Shown here: positions 1-9,586 of the stretch, piece after piece
Layout of the letters: every line of letters starts with the position of its first letter
Position numbering within the stretch: the first letter of the stretch is position 1
Position numbers and translations under genes: made by a program
The notes under the pieces: model-generated
The model's input: the letters and a program-made list of their open reading frames with translations, nothing else
Databases searched by the model: none
Told to the model about the DNA's origin: nothing
Source of the DNA: Rubellimicrobium arenae
GTDB taxonomy: Bacteria > Pseudomonadota > Alphaproteobacteria > Rhodobacterales > Rhodobacteraceae
NCBI RefSeq assembly: GCF_017916295.1
Contig: NZ_JAFMSS010000010.1
Span: 62,001-126,000, forward strand
Reading direction: 5' to 3'
DNA: 64,000 bases

Positions 1-71
1 AGTATCTCCAGACCAAGGCCGTCTGGCTGTCGACCGCCGAGGAGATCGCGAACCCGTTCGTCATCGGATGA
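1..71 (+). CDS. C-terminal end of an unidentified protein (partial)
   Basis: An open frame enters from the left edge and ends at a TGA at 69-71. The visible tail, about 22 residues, reads YLQTKAVWLSTAEEIANPFV followed by IG. This is too little for a family call. The W-x-x-T/S-x-x-E-I-A pattern is reminiscent of the C-terminus of some polysaccharide deacetylase-like proteins, but that is a guess. It lies on the same strand as the importer operon starting at 167, with a 95-base gap, so it could belong to the same catabolic island. Confidence 0.4.
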   Translation, partial: YLQTKAVWLSTAEEIANPFVIG

Positions 72-166
72 ACGAACTGCCTCCGGGCCCGAAACCGGCC
101 CGGAGTACGACCACAACGGTCCGGTGGTGAACAAAGAACGGGCCGGGACAACATCGGAGGTTTGAA

Positions 167-1054
167 ATGCAAAAAGCAACGACGGGCTGGCGTCATCTGG
201 CCTTCTGCGGGCTGGCCGCCGTGGCCCTGGCCACGACGGCGGACATCCGCGCCGCGAACGCCGAAGGGGCGATGGACCTTCTGCCCGCGAAGTACCGCGA
301 CGCCGGCGTCATCAAGCTGGTCACCGACGCGAAGTATCCGCCCTTCCAGTACATCGACGAATCCGGCGAGATGGTCGGCTTCGAGGTGGACCTCTGGAAC
401 GCCATCGCGGAGCGCCTGGGCGTGAAGATGGAGGTGACGTCGGTCGCCTTCGACTCGCTCATTCCCGGCGTGCAGTCGAACCGCTGGGACATCGCCATGG
501 AAGGCATCACCGACAACGCCGAGCGGCAGCAGGTGGTGAGCTTCGTCGATTACGGCTACACCACCTCCTCGGCCTATGTCCTCGAGGACAAGGGCGCCGA
601 GATCACCGACCATCTCGGCCTTTGCGGCCTCAACGGCGCGGCGCAGAGCGGCACCGAATGGGTCGGCATGATCACCGGCGAGATGGCGGCCGCCTGCGAG
701 GAAGCCGGCCTGCCGGCGCCGACCGCGTCGGAGTTCGGCACCTCGGACGCCACGCTCCTGTCGCTGTATTCGGCCCGCACCGACTTCGTCCTGACCTCGG
801 CGGCTTCGGCCCAGGAGATCATGAAGGCGGCGCCGCGTCCCATCAAGGTCGTGCCCATGAGCATCCTGCCCCGCCAGCCGAGCGGCATCGCCTTCCGCAA
901 GGACGAGACCGACCTGGGCGAGGCGCTCCTGGCCGCGCTCAAGGAGGTGATGGCCGACGGCACCTACGACGCGATCTACGAGAAGTGGGCCGTGACGCCG
1001 ATGCGCATGGACCATGAGCCCGGCATCAACCTGTCCACCCTGCCGAGCAACTGA
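167..1054 (+). CDS. Periplasmic substrate-binding protein of a polar amino-acid ABC importer (SBP family 3)
   Basis: A 295-residue protein with an N-terminal export signal (hydrophobic run at about residues 10-24, small residues near 30), then an SBP_bac_3 fold. Visible motifs include DAKYPPFQYIDESGEMVGFE, the cystine/polar-amino-acid-type ligand-pocket opening, and W-D-I-A-M-E-G-I-T-D. The start is supported by GGAGG at 156-160. It is the first gene of an SBP-permease-ATPase operon followed by a flavoenzyme and a Rieske oxygenase, so the ligand is plausibly an imino acid or betaine derivative; the sequence alone does not fix the substrate. A strong stem-loop follows at 1063-1093, a common arrangement that lets the binding protein be made in excess over the membrane parts. 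Confidence 0.9.
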   Translation: MQKATTGWRHLAFCGLAAVALATTADIRAANAEGAMDLLPAKYRDAGVIKLVTDAKYPPFQYIDESGEMVGFEVDLWNAIAERLGVKMEVTSVAFDSLIPGVQSNRWDIAMEGITDNAERQQVVSFVDYGYTTSSAYVLEDKGAEITDHLGLCGLNGAAQSGTEWVGMITGEMAAACEEAGLPAPTASEFGTSDATLLSLYSARTDFVLTSAASAQEIMKAAPRPIKVVPMSILPRQPSGIAFRKDETDLGEALLAALKEVMADGTYDAIYEKWAVTPMRMDHEPGINLSTLPSN

Positions 1055-1062
1055 CCCGGCGC

Positions 1063-1093
1063 GGGGCCGGCCGCCACCCAGGCGGGCGGCCCC
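1063..1093 (+). other. Intra-operon stem-loop between binding protein and permease genes
   Basis: Two 13-base GC-rich arms (1063-1075 and 1081-1093) pair at 12 of 13 positions around the loop ACCCA. No T-run follows, so a plain Rho-independent terminator is unlikely. Such hairpins between binding-protein and permease genes typically shield the upstream mRNA from 3' decay or cause partial termination. The pairing is seen directly; the role is inferred. Confidence 0.6.
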
Positions 1094-1120
1094 GTCGCGC
1101 CCGCCTACGCTGGAGATATC

Positions 1121-2029
1121 ATGACCGTGCTGGAAGCGCATTCCAACTCAGTGGCGGACCACAGGCCCTCCGAGGAGCCGCGTCTCACCTATGTTCCGGC
1201 CAAGGCCTGGGGAACGCGCATCGCCGCGGTGGCGCTCCTCCTGGTGGTGGTGTCCTTCCTGTGGTCGATCGCCAGCAACCCCAACTTCGGCTGGACGGTG
1301 GTGGGCGAGTACCTGTTCGACCCGCGCATCCTGTCGGGACTTTATCTCACGCTGTGGCTGACCCTGGTGACGATGGTCATCGGGATCGTGCTCGGCACCG
1401 TCTTCGCGGTCATGAGCATGTCGGGCAACGTCGTGATCGCGACGATCGCCAACGCCTACATCTGGTTCTTCCGCGGCACGCCCGTGCTCGTGCAGCTGAT
1501 CTTCTGGTACAACTTGGGCGCCCTCTTCCCCGAGCTTTCGATCGGCATCCCGTTCACGTCGCTCTGGATCTCCGTGCCGACGAACACCGCGATCTCCCCG
1601 GTCATGGCCGCAGTCCTCGGACTGGGCCTCAACGAAGGCGCCTACATGTCCGAGATCATCCGCAGCGGGCTGCTGGCGGTCGATCCCGGGCAAAGGCAGG
1701 CGGCCAAGTCGCTCGGCATGACCAGCGGCCGGGCGCTGTGGCGCATCGTGCTGCCCCAGGCCATGCCGATCATCGTCCCGCCGACCGGAAACCAGGCGAT
1801 CGGGATGCTCAAGACCTCGTCCCTCGTGAGCGTCATCGCCCTGTCGGACCTGCTGTATTCCGTGCAGACGATCTATTCGCGCAATTACCAGACGATCCCG
1901 CTGCTGATCGTGGCCTGCCTGTGGTATCTCCTGGCGACCACCGTGTTCAGCCTCATCCAGGCGCGCGTCGAACGCCATTTCGGCCGGTCGAGCCTGCAAG
2001 CGTCGCAAGCGCGGCGCGCACGACAGTAG
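1121..2029 (+). CDS. Polar amino-acid ABC transporter permease
   Basis: A 302-residue inner-membrane permease of the HisM/GlnP family. The N-terminal part is cytoplasmic (about 30 residues); a first membrane helix around 32-50 is followed by several more (LYLTLWLTLVTMVIGIVLGT and later segments). The EAA loop that docks to the ATPase is visible near residues 190-225 (AKSLGMTSGRALWRIVLPQA). GGAG lies 6 bases before the ATG. Only one permease is encoded, so the channel is probably a homodimer. It lies between the SBP gene and the ATPase gene, 14 bases upstream of the latter. Confidence 0.92.
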   Translation: MTVLEAHSNSVADHRPSEEPRLTYVPAKAWGTRIAAVALLLVVVSFLWSIASNPNFGWTVVGEYLFDPRILSGLYLTLWLTLVTMVIGIVLGTVFAVMSMSGNVVIATIANAYIWFFRGTPVLVQLIFWYNLGALFPELSIGIPFTSLWISVPTNTAISPVMAAVLGLGLNEGAYMSEIIRSGLLAVDPGQRQAAKSLGMTSGRALWRIVLPQAMPIIVPPTGNQAIGMLKTSSLVSVIALSDLLYSVQTIYSRNYQTIPLLIVACLWYLLATTVFSLIQARVERHFGRSSLQASQARRARQ

Positions 2030-2043
2030 GCGAGGGACAGGAC

Positions 2044-2808
<765 letters not shown>

Positions 2809-2819
2809 GGCGGCCGGCC

Positions 2820-4115
2820 ATGGGATCCATCGCGACCCGCTGGGACCTCGTCGTGGTCGGCGCCGGCATCGTCGGCTGCTCGGCCGCCTATTATGCGGCC
2901 AGGGCCGGACTGCGGGTGCTGCTGGTCGAGCGCGACGCGCCGGGGTCCGCCCAGTCGGGCCGCAATCTCGGCTTCGTGCGGCAGCAGGCCCGCGACTTTG
3001 CCGAGCTGGACCTGATGATCGGGGCGATGCGCCTGTGGGAAGGTCTCGAGGCCGAGCTGGGGCGCCCGGTCGGCTGGCGGCAGGGCGGCAACGTCGCCCT
3101 CCTCCTGACCGAGGCCGATCTCGTGTCCCGCCGGGACTGGCACCAGCGCGGGCGCGAGGAGTTCGGCCTCGACACGCGGATGCTGTCGGCGGACGAGACC
3201 TTCGACCTTCTCCCGCACCTCGCCCGGGACAGGGGCGTGCTGGGCGCGATGTACACGCCCTCGGACGGCCGGGCCGAGCCCGCCCGCGCCACCCGTGCGT
3301 TCTTCGAGGCCGCGCTGGAGCATGGAGCCTCCGTCAGCCTCGGGCAGCCGGTGTCGCGGATCGACGTCAGCGCCGGCCATGTCTCGGGCGTCTGGGCGGG
3401 CGACCGCTTCCATCGCGCGGACGTCGTGCTCTGCGCCGCCGGGGCCGGCAGCGCGCAGCTCCTGCGGGGGGCGGGGCTCGACCTGCCGCAGGAACGGATC
3501 CGCGCAACGGTGGTCCGCACGGCCCCCCGCCCGGGGCTGCGGCTCGATCCATGCGTGTCGGGGCCGCAAACCGGGATCCGGCAGGACGTGAACGGCGCCT
3601 TCGTCGTCTCGGTGGCGGGGGGCGAATACGACGTGCGGCCCGACTCCTGGCGTCACATGCGATGGTATGCCCCGACCCGGAAGGCGAACCCCGACGCGGC
3701 GCGCATCAACTATCTCGCGCCGCTCCAGCACCTGCTCCCGCGGGGCGGCGAGGCCCCGCTCACCGACATCCCGCCCACGCGCGACGCCGTGCGCCCCGAG
3801 GAACGGCGCGCCCGTCAGGCCCTTGCAGAGTTCGGCCAGCTCTTTCCGGCGCTGGCGGATCTCCCGGCCGAGACCTGCTGGGCCGGGATCATCGACACCT
3901 TGCCCGACCTCGTCCCGGTGCTTGGCCCGGTGGACGACGTCGGCGGCCTGCTGGTGGCGACCGGGTTCAGCGGCCATGGCTTCGGCCCTGGCCCGATGGC
4001 AGGCAAGGCGATGGCGGCCCTTGCCGCCGGCCAGCCGTCCCCTGCGGACCTGACAAGGCTTTCCCCCATGCGGTTCCACGGACCCCGTCCGGTCAAGGCC
4101 GCGCACCGGACCTGA
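2820..4115 (+). CDS. DAO-family FAD-dependent oxidoreductase (amine / D-imino-acid oxidase-like)
   Basis: A 431-residue flavoprotein of the D-amino-acid oxidase / sarcosine oxidase beta superfamily. The dinucleotide-binding motif GAGIVG is at 14-19 with the ribose-binding E37, and the C-terminal FAD loop GLLVATGFSGHGFGPGP is present. The ATG at 2820 places the beta-strand right at the N-terminus and follows the ATPase stop by 11 bases with AGGGCGG in between, so it is co-transcribed with the importer. Members oxidise secondary or tertiary amines or cyclic D-imino acids. Given a Rieske demethylase and an HpbD-like epimerase downstream, a D-hydroxyproline (HypO/LhpB-like) or N-methyl-amine oxidase role is plausible. 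Substrate is inferred from context only. Confidence 0.85.
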   Translation: MGSIATRWDLVVVGAGIVGCSAAYYAARAGLRVLLVERDAPGSAQSGRNLGFVRQQARDFAELDLMIGAMRLWEGLEAELGRPVGWRQGGNVALLLTEADLVSRRDWHQRGREEFGLDTRMLSADETFDLLPHLARDRGVLGAMYTPSDGRAEPARATRAFFEAALEHGASVSLGQPVSRIDVSAGHVSGVWAGDRFHRADVVLCAAGAGSAQLLRGAGLDLPQERIRATVVRTAPRPGLRLDPCVSGPQTGIRQDVNGAFVVSVAGGEYDVRPDSWRHMRWYAPTRKANPDAARINYLAPLQHLLPRGGEAPLTDIPPTRDAVRPEERRARQALAEFGQLFPALADLPAETCWAGIIDTLPDLVPVLGPVDDVGGLLVATGFSGHGFGPGPMAGKAMAALAAGQPSPADLTRLSPMRFHGPRPVKAAHRT

Positions 4116-4299
4116 GGCCCGGAAGGGGCGCAGTGCCGACGTCCGGCGCGCGTCCGGAATGCCGGGTCGGGAGCCTCCGGATCGGGAAGGCCGTCGCTAC
4201 CCGCAACGGACATGCCGCAATCTTCGAGGCGCTGCGTCGGCCGATGGCCGTATCAACTGGGCAAACCCCGCTTCCCCCTCCCATCGCGGAACCTGCCCC

Positions 4300-5538
4300 A
4301 TGCTCGACGACGCCGATCTCCTTGCCCTTCTCCTGTCCCGCCGCCCCGGAACCTCGCTGGCGCGGCCCTTCTACGTCTCGCCCGAAGCGCACGACGCCGA
4401 CCTGCGGCACATCTGGACCAAGGAGTGGATCTTTGCGGCCTCGGCCGCCGAGATGCCCAAGGCGGGCTCATACGTCACGCTTCAGATCGGGGCCTACCCG
4501 ATCGTCATCGTCCGTGGCGCGGACGGCGCGATCCGGGCCTTCCACAACTCCTGCCGCCACCGCGGCAGCCGCATCTGCTCCGAAGCGAAGGGCACGTCGC
4601 CCAAGCTCGTCTGTCCCTACCACCAGTGGACCTACGAACTCGACGGACGGCTCCTCTGGGCCCGCGACATGGGCCCGGACTTCGAACCCACCAAGCACGG
4701 CCTGAAGCCGATCCACGCCACCGTCACCGCCGGGATGGTGTTCATCTGCCTCGCCGAGGTCGCCCCCGACGCCTCCGCGCTCAAGGCCGCCGCCGACCGC
4801 TACGCGGCGCCGCACCGGCTGGACGAGCTCAAGGTCGCGCACCAGTCCACCATCGTCGAGCAGGCGAACTGGAAGCTGGTGCTCGAGAACAACCGCGAGT
4901 GCTACCACTGCGCAGGCTCGCACCCGGCGCTGTGCCGGACCTTCAACGACGACCCGGACCTCGTGGGATCGGATGACAGCCTGTCCTCGCCGCAGGGCGC
5001 GGCGCATGTCGCGCGCTGCGAGGCGGCGGGCCTGCCCTCGCGTTACGTAATCGCGCCCAACGAGCAGTGGCGGCTCGTGCGCATCCCCTTCGTGGGCGAC
5101 GCGGTGAGCTATACGATGGACGGCCGCGCGGCGGTCGCGGGTGGCATCCCGGGGATGCCCTTCGCCAATGCCGGAAGCCTCCTGTTCTTCCACTACCCCA
5201 ACACCTGGAACCATTTCCTGTCGGACCATGTGCTGAACTTCCGCGTGCTGCCCATCGACGCGCAGCGCACGCAGGTCACGACCACCTGGCTCGTGCATCG
5301 CGACGCGGTCGAAGGGCGGGACTACGACCTGAACCGCCTGACCGAGGTCTGGGTCGCCACCAACGACGAGGACCGCCGCATCGTCGAGGAGAACCAGGTC
5401 GGCATCAACTCGCCCGCCTATGAGCCCGGCCCCTACTCGCCCAAGCAGGAGAGCGGCGTCCTCCAGTTCGTCGACTGGTACGCCCGGACGCTCCAGGGCT
5501 CGATCACCGGGCGCAAGCTCGTGCTGGCGGCCGAGTGA
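4300..5538 (+). CDS. Rieske non-heme iron oxygenase, betaine demethylase-like (GbcA/HpbB type)
   Basis: A 412-residue oxygenase component. The Rieske [2Fe-2S] ligands are visible as C85-x-H87 and C105-x2-H108. The mononuclear iron site lies in N-N-R-E200-C-Y-H203-C-A-G-S-H208-P, the signature shared by glycine betaine and proline-betaine demethylases. The frame is open further upstream, but the ATG at 4300 (MLDDADLL) fits the family length of about 410-430 residues. The likely reaction is O2-dependent N-demethylation of a quaternary ammonium compound, releasing formaldehyde, with electrons from the reductase encoded 4 bases downstream. Glycine betaine, proline betaine (stachydrine) and hydroxyproline betaine are all possible; the HpbD-like gene nearby favours the last. 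Confidence 0.85.
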   Translation: MLDDADLLALLLSRRPGTSLARPFYVSPEAHDADLRHIWTKEWIFAASAAEMPKAGSYVTLQIGAYPIVIVRGADGAIRAFHNSCRHRGSRICSEAKGTSPKLVCPYHQWTYELDGRLLWARDMGPDFEPTKHGLKPIHATVTAGMVFICLAEVAPDASALKAAADRYAAPHRLDELKVAHQSTIVEQANWKLVLENNRECYHCAGSHPALCRTFNDDPDLVGSDDSLSSPQGAAHVARCEAAGLPSRYVIAPNEQWRLVRIPFVGDAVSYTMDGRAAVAGGIPGMPFANAGSLLFFHYPNTWNHFLSDHVLNFRVLPIDAQRTQVTTTWLVHRDAVEGRDYDLNRLTEVWVATNDEDRRIVEENQVGINSPAYEPGPYSPKQESGVLQFVDWYARTLQGSITGRKLVLAAE

Positions 5539-5542
5539 CGCG

Positions 5543-6613
5543 ATGATCCCGCTGCCCAACGAGACCACGCCGCGCTGGGACGGTGTGGAGCCCCTCGAAT
5601 GCGTCATGGTCGTCCCCGAGACGGCGGACGTGAAGACCTTCGTCTTCCGCCCGCCCTCGGGCGCGGTCTTCGTCTTCCGCGCCGGGCAGTTCGTGACCCT
5701 GGAGCTGCCCCTGCCGGGCGGGCCGCTCCACCGGACCTACACGATCTCCTCGGCGCCGATCTCGAACGCCTACATCTCGGTCACGGTCAAGGCCCAGCCG
5801 GGCAGCGTCGGCGGGCGCTGGATGCACGACAATCTGCGGCCGGGGATGCGCCTCCGGGTGACGGGGCCGGGCGGCCTCTTCCACCTGCCGCGCCACCCGG
5901 ATGGCAAGTACCTGTTCATCGGCGCAGGGTCAGGCATCACGCCGCTGATGTCCATGACCACCACGCTCTTCGAGCGGGGCGAGGACCCGGACGTGAGCCT
6001 CGTGGCCTGCGCCCGCAAGCCCTCGGACCTCATCTTCCGCAAGCGGCTCGAATACATGGCGAGCCGGGTGGGCGGGCTGAAGCTGCACTTCGTGGTGGAC
6101 CAGGACGAGCCCTTCGAGGTCTGGACCGGCTACCGGGGCCGGTTCAACCAGCTCATGCTGGGCCTGACCACGCCCGACTACCTGGAACGCGACGTCTACT
6201 GCTGCGGCCCCGAGCCCTTCATGCGGGCGGTGCGCGAGACGCTCCAGAGCCTCGGCTACGACATGGCGCGTTACCACCAGGAGACCTTCACGGCCCCGGT
6301 CGAGCACGCGGACGATCCGCCCCCGCCCGACGTGGCGCCGGACCCGGCCGCCGTGGCCGAACTGATCTTCGCGCGCTCGGGCCGGACGGTCAGCTGCTCG
6401 CAGACCGACACGATCCTGCAGGTGGCCAAGACCTCGGGCCTCAACCTGCCCTCGGGCTGCACCTTCGGCGTGTGCGGCACCTGCAAGATCCGCAAGGCCT
6501 CGGGCGAGGTTCACATGGTGCACAACGGCGGCATCTCGGACGAGGACATCGCCGAAGGCTGGATCCTCGCCTGCTGCTCGCGCCCGATCGGGCAGGTCGA
6601 GATCGAGGCCTGA
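5543..6613 (+). CDS. Ferredoxin-NAD(P)H reductase partner of the Rieske oxygenase (GbcB/HpbC type)
   Basis: A 356-residue electron-transfer protein with three parts: an FAD-binding domain with RTYTISS (64-70), an NAD(P)-binding domain with GAGSGITP (127-134), and a C-terminal plant-type [2Fe-2S] ferredoxin with C306, C311, C314 and C344 (C-x4-C-x2-C-x29-C). This order is the one found in GbcB and related betaine-demethylase reductases. The ATG at 5543 starts 4 bases after the oxygenase stop, so the two are translationally linked. A 258-base gap with a small palindrome (6625-6639) follows, suggesting the next gene has its own promoter. Confidence 0.9.
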   Translation: MIPLPNETTPRWDGVEPLECVMVVPETADVKTFVFRPPSGAVFVFRAGQFVTLELPLPGGPLHRTYTISSAPISNAYISVTVKAQPGSVGGRWMHDNLRPGMRLRVTGPGGLFHLPRHPDGKYLFIGAGSGITPLMSMTTTLFERGEDPDVSLVACARKPSDLIFRKRLEYMASRVGGLKLHFVVDQDEPFEVWTGYRGRFNQLMLGLTTPDYLERDVYCCGPEPFMRAVRETLQSLGYDMARYHQETFTAPVEHADDPPPPDVAPDPAAVAELIFARSGRTVSCSQTDTILQVAKTSGLNLPSGCTFGVCGTCKIRKASGEVHMVHNGGISDEDIAEGWILACCSRPIGQVEIEA

Positions 6614-6871
6614 GCCGCCGGACAACCGGGTGACCCGGTCCGCGCGGGCCGGGGAACATGCTGCGGCCATGCGGGGCGGGCGGCGCGCCCCCGGATGGCA
6701 CGCTCCCACGCTGAACCCTTGGGGGCATTCCGCGTCCCCTGCGGCCGGCCCTGTCCATCCTGCGACAAGGTGCCTGTCGTTTTGCGTCACGACCCGTTCG
6801 TCTTTCGGGCTGCCGCCACGCGCGCCCTGGCGTTCCCTTCCCACGTCACACGAGGCCGGGAGAGCGCCGCC

Positions 6872-8437
6872 ATGCTAACAGAAGCCACCCAGACGGACGT
6901 GCGGCCCTCGCGCAGCGGCGGTCGTGGCGCGCGGCGGGCGCTGCGCTCGGCCCCCGACATGTCGATGCTGCCGTCCCTTCACCGCGGGATTCCCGAATGC
7001 GAGGTGATGTCCGGCGAGCAGGTCGAGCGCATCGATGCGGCCTCCATGTCGATCCTCGAGGAGGTGGGCGTCGTCTTTCGGGACGAGATCGCGCTGGCCG
7101 ACTGGACGCGGGCGGGAGCGGACGTGCGGGGCGATCGGGTGCATCTCGACCGCGGTCTCGTGCGCGAGCTCATCGCCTCGATCCCGTCGGGCTTCACCTA
7201 CCGCGCGCGCAACCCCGAGCGGAACCTGCCGTTCGGCGGCCCGCATTCGATCTTTGTGCCGATGACAGGCGCGCCCTTCATCCGCGACCTCGACGACGCG
7301 CGGCGCTGGCCGACGATCGGCGACCTGAACATGTTCCACAAGCTCGCGCACATGAGCCCGGCGCTGCATTCCACGGCGCACCACATCGTCGAGCCGATGG
7401 ACCTGCCCGTCAGCCACCGGCACCTGCACATCACCTACTCAAGCATGAAGTATTCGGACAAGACCTTCATGGGCATGACGACCTCGCCCAGGAACGCCGA
7501 GGACGTCATGGAGATGTGCGAGATCCTGTTCGGCCGGGACGTGATGGAGCAGACGCCGGTCGTCACCGGCAACTGCAACGGCAACTCGCCCCTCGTCTGG
7601 GACGAGGTGATGCTGGGCGCCATGCGGGCCTTCTGCCGCCGGAACCAGCCGGTGCTCTGCTCGCCCTTCGTGCTGGGCGGGGCGAACACGCCCGCCTCGG
7701 TCGCCCCCGCCGTGGCGCAGCTCAACGCCGAGGCGCTGTCGGCGCTGGCCTACACGCAGGTCGTCCGCAAGGGCTGCCCCGCGATCTATGGCCATTACCT
7801 GTCCACGGTGTCGATGAAATCCGGGGCGCCCATGGCGGGCACGCCCGAGATCTCGCTCATGAACTTCATGATCGGGCAGATGGCGCGCTTCTACGATGTC
7901 CCGTGGCGGACCTCGAACCTGCTGGGCGGGGCCAAGACCTTCGACGCGCAGGCGGGCTACGAGAGCGCCATGACCATGAACGCCGTCCTCCATGCCGGGG
8001 CCAACTACATCTGGCACTCGGCCGGCTGGAACGAGGCCGGGATGCACTGCTCCGTCGCCAAGTTCGTCGTCGACGCCGAGATGTGCGCGATGGGCTACCG
8101 CATGGCCGAAGGCCCCCGCTGGGATGATTTCGACGAGGCGCTGGCGGCCGTGCGCGACGTGGGGCCGGGCGGGCACTACCTCGGCCATCCCCATACGCAG
8201 GCCAACTTCGAGCGGGCCTTCTTCATGCCCAGGATGTTCGACAACAACTCGATCGAGCAGTGGCAGGCCGAGGGCAGCATCGAGATCACCGAGCGGGCGC
8301 TCGGCCATGCCCGGAAGCTCCTCAACGAATACGAGGAGCCTCGGCTCGATCCCGGCCTGGACGAGGCGCTGCGCGACTACATGGATCGGCGGATGCGCGA
8401 GATCCCGGCCGTCGACGCCCTGAACAACGACCACTGA
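6872..8437 (+). CDS. MttB-family (trimethylamine methyltransferase superfamily) protein, non-pyrrolysine
   Basis: A 521-residue TIM-barrel methyltransferase of the MttB superfamily. It reads through without any in-frame TAG, so it lacks the pyrrolysine of archaeal trimethylamine methyltransferase and belongs with the non-Pyl homologues, some of which (MtgB) demethylate glycine betaine. Matching segments include the N-terminal SMSILEEVGVVF region and G-x-G-H-Y-L-G-H-P-H-T near the C-terminus, typical of the family. The ATG at 6872 is chosen for family fit; the frame is open upstream without a good ribosome site. It lies between the Rieske reductase and the epimerase. No corrinoid protein (MttC) gene is in the window, so the methyl acceptor is unknown. 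A paralogue is at 38713-40284. Confidence 0.85.
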   Translation: MLTEATQTDVRPSRSGGRGARRALRSAPDMSMLPSLHRGIPECEVMSGEQVERIDAASMSILEEVGVVFRDEIALADWTRAGADVRGDRVHLDRGLVRELIASIPSGFTYRARNPERNLPFGGPHSIFVPMTGAPFIRDLDDARRWPTIGDLNMFHKLAHMSPALHSTAHHIVEPMDLPVSHRHLHITYSSMKYSDKTFMGMTTSPRNAEDVMEMCEILFGRDVMEQTPVVTGNCNGNSPLVWDEVMLGAMRAFCRRNQPVLCSPFVLGGANTPASVAPAVAQLNAEALSALAYTQVVRKGCPAIYGHYLSTVSMKSGAPMAGTPEISLMNFMIGQMARFYDVPWRTSNLLGGAKTFDAQAGYESAMTMNAVLHAGANYIWHSAGWNEAGMHCSVAKFVVDAEMCAMGYRMAEGPRWDDFDEALAAVRDVGPGGHYLGHPHTQANFERAFFMPRMFDNNSIEQWQAEGSIEITERALGHARKLLNEYEEPRLDPGLDEALRDYMDRRMREIPAVDALNNDH

Positions 8438-8466
8438 GGGCGCCCTCGCCCACCTGGAAGGCACAA

Positions 8467-9576
8467 ATGAAGATCACCGAGATCCACGTCTACTCCGTCC
8501 CCCTCCCCGTGAAGGACGGCCCCTACCGGATGTCGAGCGGCGAGGTCTGGGCGCTCGATTCGACGCTCGTGAAGATCGTCACCGACGCGGGCCACGTGGG
8601 CTGGGGCGAGACCTGCCCCGTGGGGCCCACCTACCAGCCGCAGCACGCTGCCGGCGCCCGGGCGGCCCTGGCCGAGATCGCCCCGGGCCTGATCGGGGCC
8701 GATCCGCTCACGCCGGTCGCGCTGCGCCGGCGCATGGACGGCCAGCTCAACGGCCACCGCTACGCCAAGGCCGCCCTCGACATCGCGGCCCACGATCTCA
8801 TGGGCAAGGCCTATGGGGCACGGGTGGCGGACCTGCTGGGTGGCGCCGTGACCGAGCGCGTGCCGTCCTACTACTCGACCATCGTCGGCGACCCGGACGA
8901 GACCGCCCGCATCGCCGCGGACAAGGTCGCGGAAGGCTACCCCCGTCTCCAGATCAAGATCGGCGGCCGCGCGGTCGAACAGGACATCGAGACGCTGCGC
9001 AAGGTCTGGGAGCGCGTGGGCGGCCAAGCCATCCGCCTGGCGGCCGACGCCAACCGCGGCCTGACCACCCGGGACGCCCTGCGCCTGTCGCGCGAATGCC
9101 CCGACATCCCCTTCGTGATGGAACAGCCCTGCAATACCATCGAAGAGATCGCCGCGATCCGGGGGCAGCTCCACCACGCCGTCTACATCGACGAGAACGG
9201 CGAGGACCTCGCGACGGTGCTGCGGCTCGTCGGCCAGGGGCTCTGCGACGGCTTCGGCATGAAGGTCACCCGGATCGGCGGGCTCCACGCCATGGCCACC
9301 TTCCGCGACATCTGCGAGGCCCGCTCCCTGCCCCACACCTGCGACGACTCGTGGGGCGGCGACATCATGGCGGCCGCCTGCACGCAGATCGGGGCCACCG
9401 TCCAGCCCCGGCTGATGGAGGGGGCCTGGCTGGCCGAGCCCTACATCGATGGCCACTTCGACCCCGAGAACGGCATCCGCATCGAGGGCGGTCACATCCG
9501 CCTGCCCGACGGCCCGGGCCTCGGCATCGTCCCCGATGAGAGCAAGCTCGGCGCGCCCGTCGCGTCCTATGCCTGA
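8467..9576 (+). CDS. hpbD: Enolase-superfamily epimerase, 4-hydroxyproline betaine 2-epimerase-like (HpbD-like)
   Basis: A 369-residue mandelate racemase/muconate lactonizing family enzyme. Metal ligands D194 (ADAN), E219 (MEQP) and D242 (IDEN) are all present, as are the two acid/base lysines K164 (QIKIGG) and K266 (GFGMKVTRIGG) expected for a 1,1-proton-transfer epimerase. Further segments such as GWGETCPVGPTY and CDDSWGGDI match, from memory, the HpbD described from marine Roseobacters, which racemises C2 of hydroxyproline betaine and proline betaine. HpbD prepares the D-betaine for Rieske demethylation, and the Rieske pair is two genes upstream. Close homologues dehydrate or epimerise other proline derivatives, so the symbol is provisional. 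Confidence 0.75.
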   Translation: MKITEIHVYSVPLPVKDGPYRMSSGEVWALDSTLVKIVTDAGHVGWGETCPVGPTYQPQHAAGARAALAEIAPGLIGADPLTPVALRRRMDGQLNGHRYAKAALDIAAHDLMGKAYGARVADLLGGAVTERVPSYYSTIVGDPDETARIAADKVAEGYPRLQIKIGGRAVEQDIETLRKVWERVGGQAIRLAADANRGLTTRDALRLSRECPDIPFVMEQPCNTIEEIAAIRGQLHHAVYIDENGEDLATVLRLVGQGLCDGFGMKVTRIGGLHAMATFRDICEARSLPHTCDDSWGGDIMAAACTQIGATVQPRLMEGAWLAEPYIDGHFDPENGIRIEGGHIRLPDGPGLGIVPDESKLGAPVASYA

Positions 9577-9586
9577 GGATCATCAC

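Noticed and set aside
6625..6639. Terminator after the Rieske reductase gene (ACCGGG-TGA-CCCGGT)
   Set aside because: Six-base arms with a three-base loop and no T-run are too weak to list as a terminator in DNA of this GC content.
6872..8437. Pyrrolysine-containing methyltransferase
   Set aside because: No in-frame TAG in either MttB-family gene, and no pylTSBCD genes in the window.
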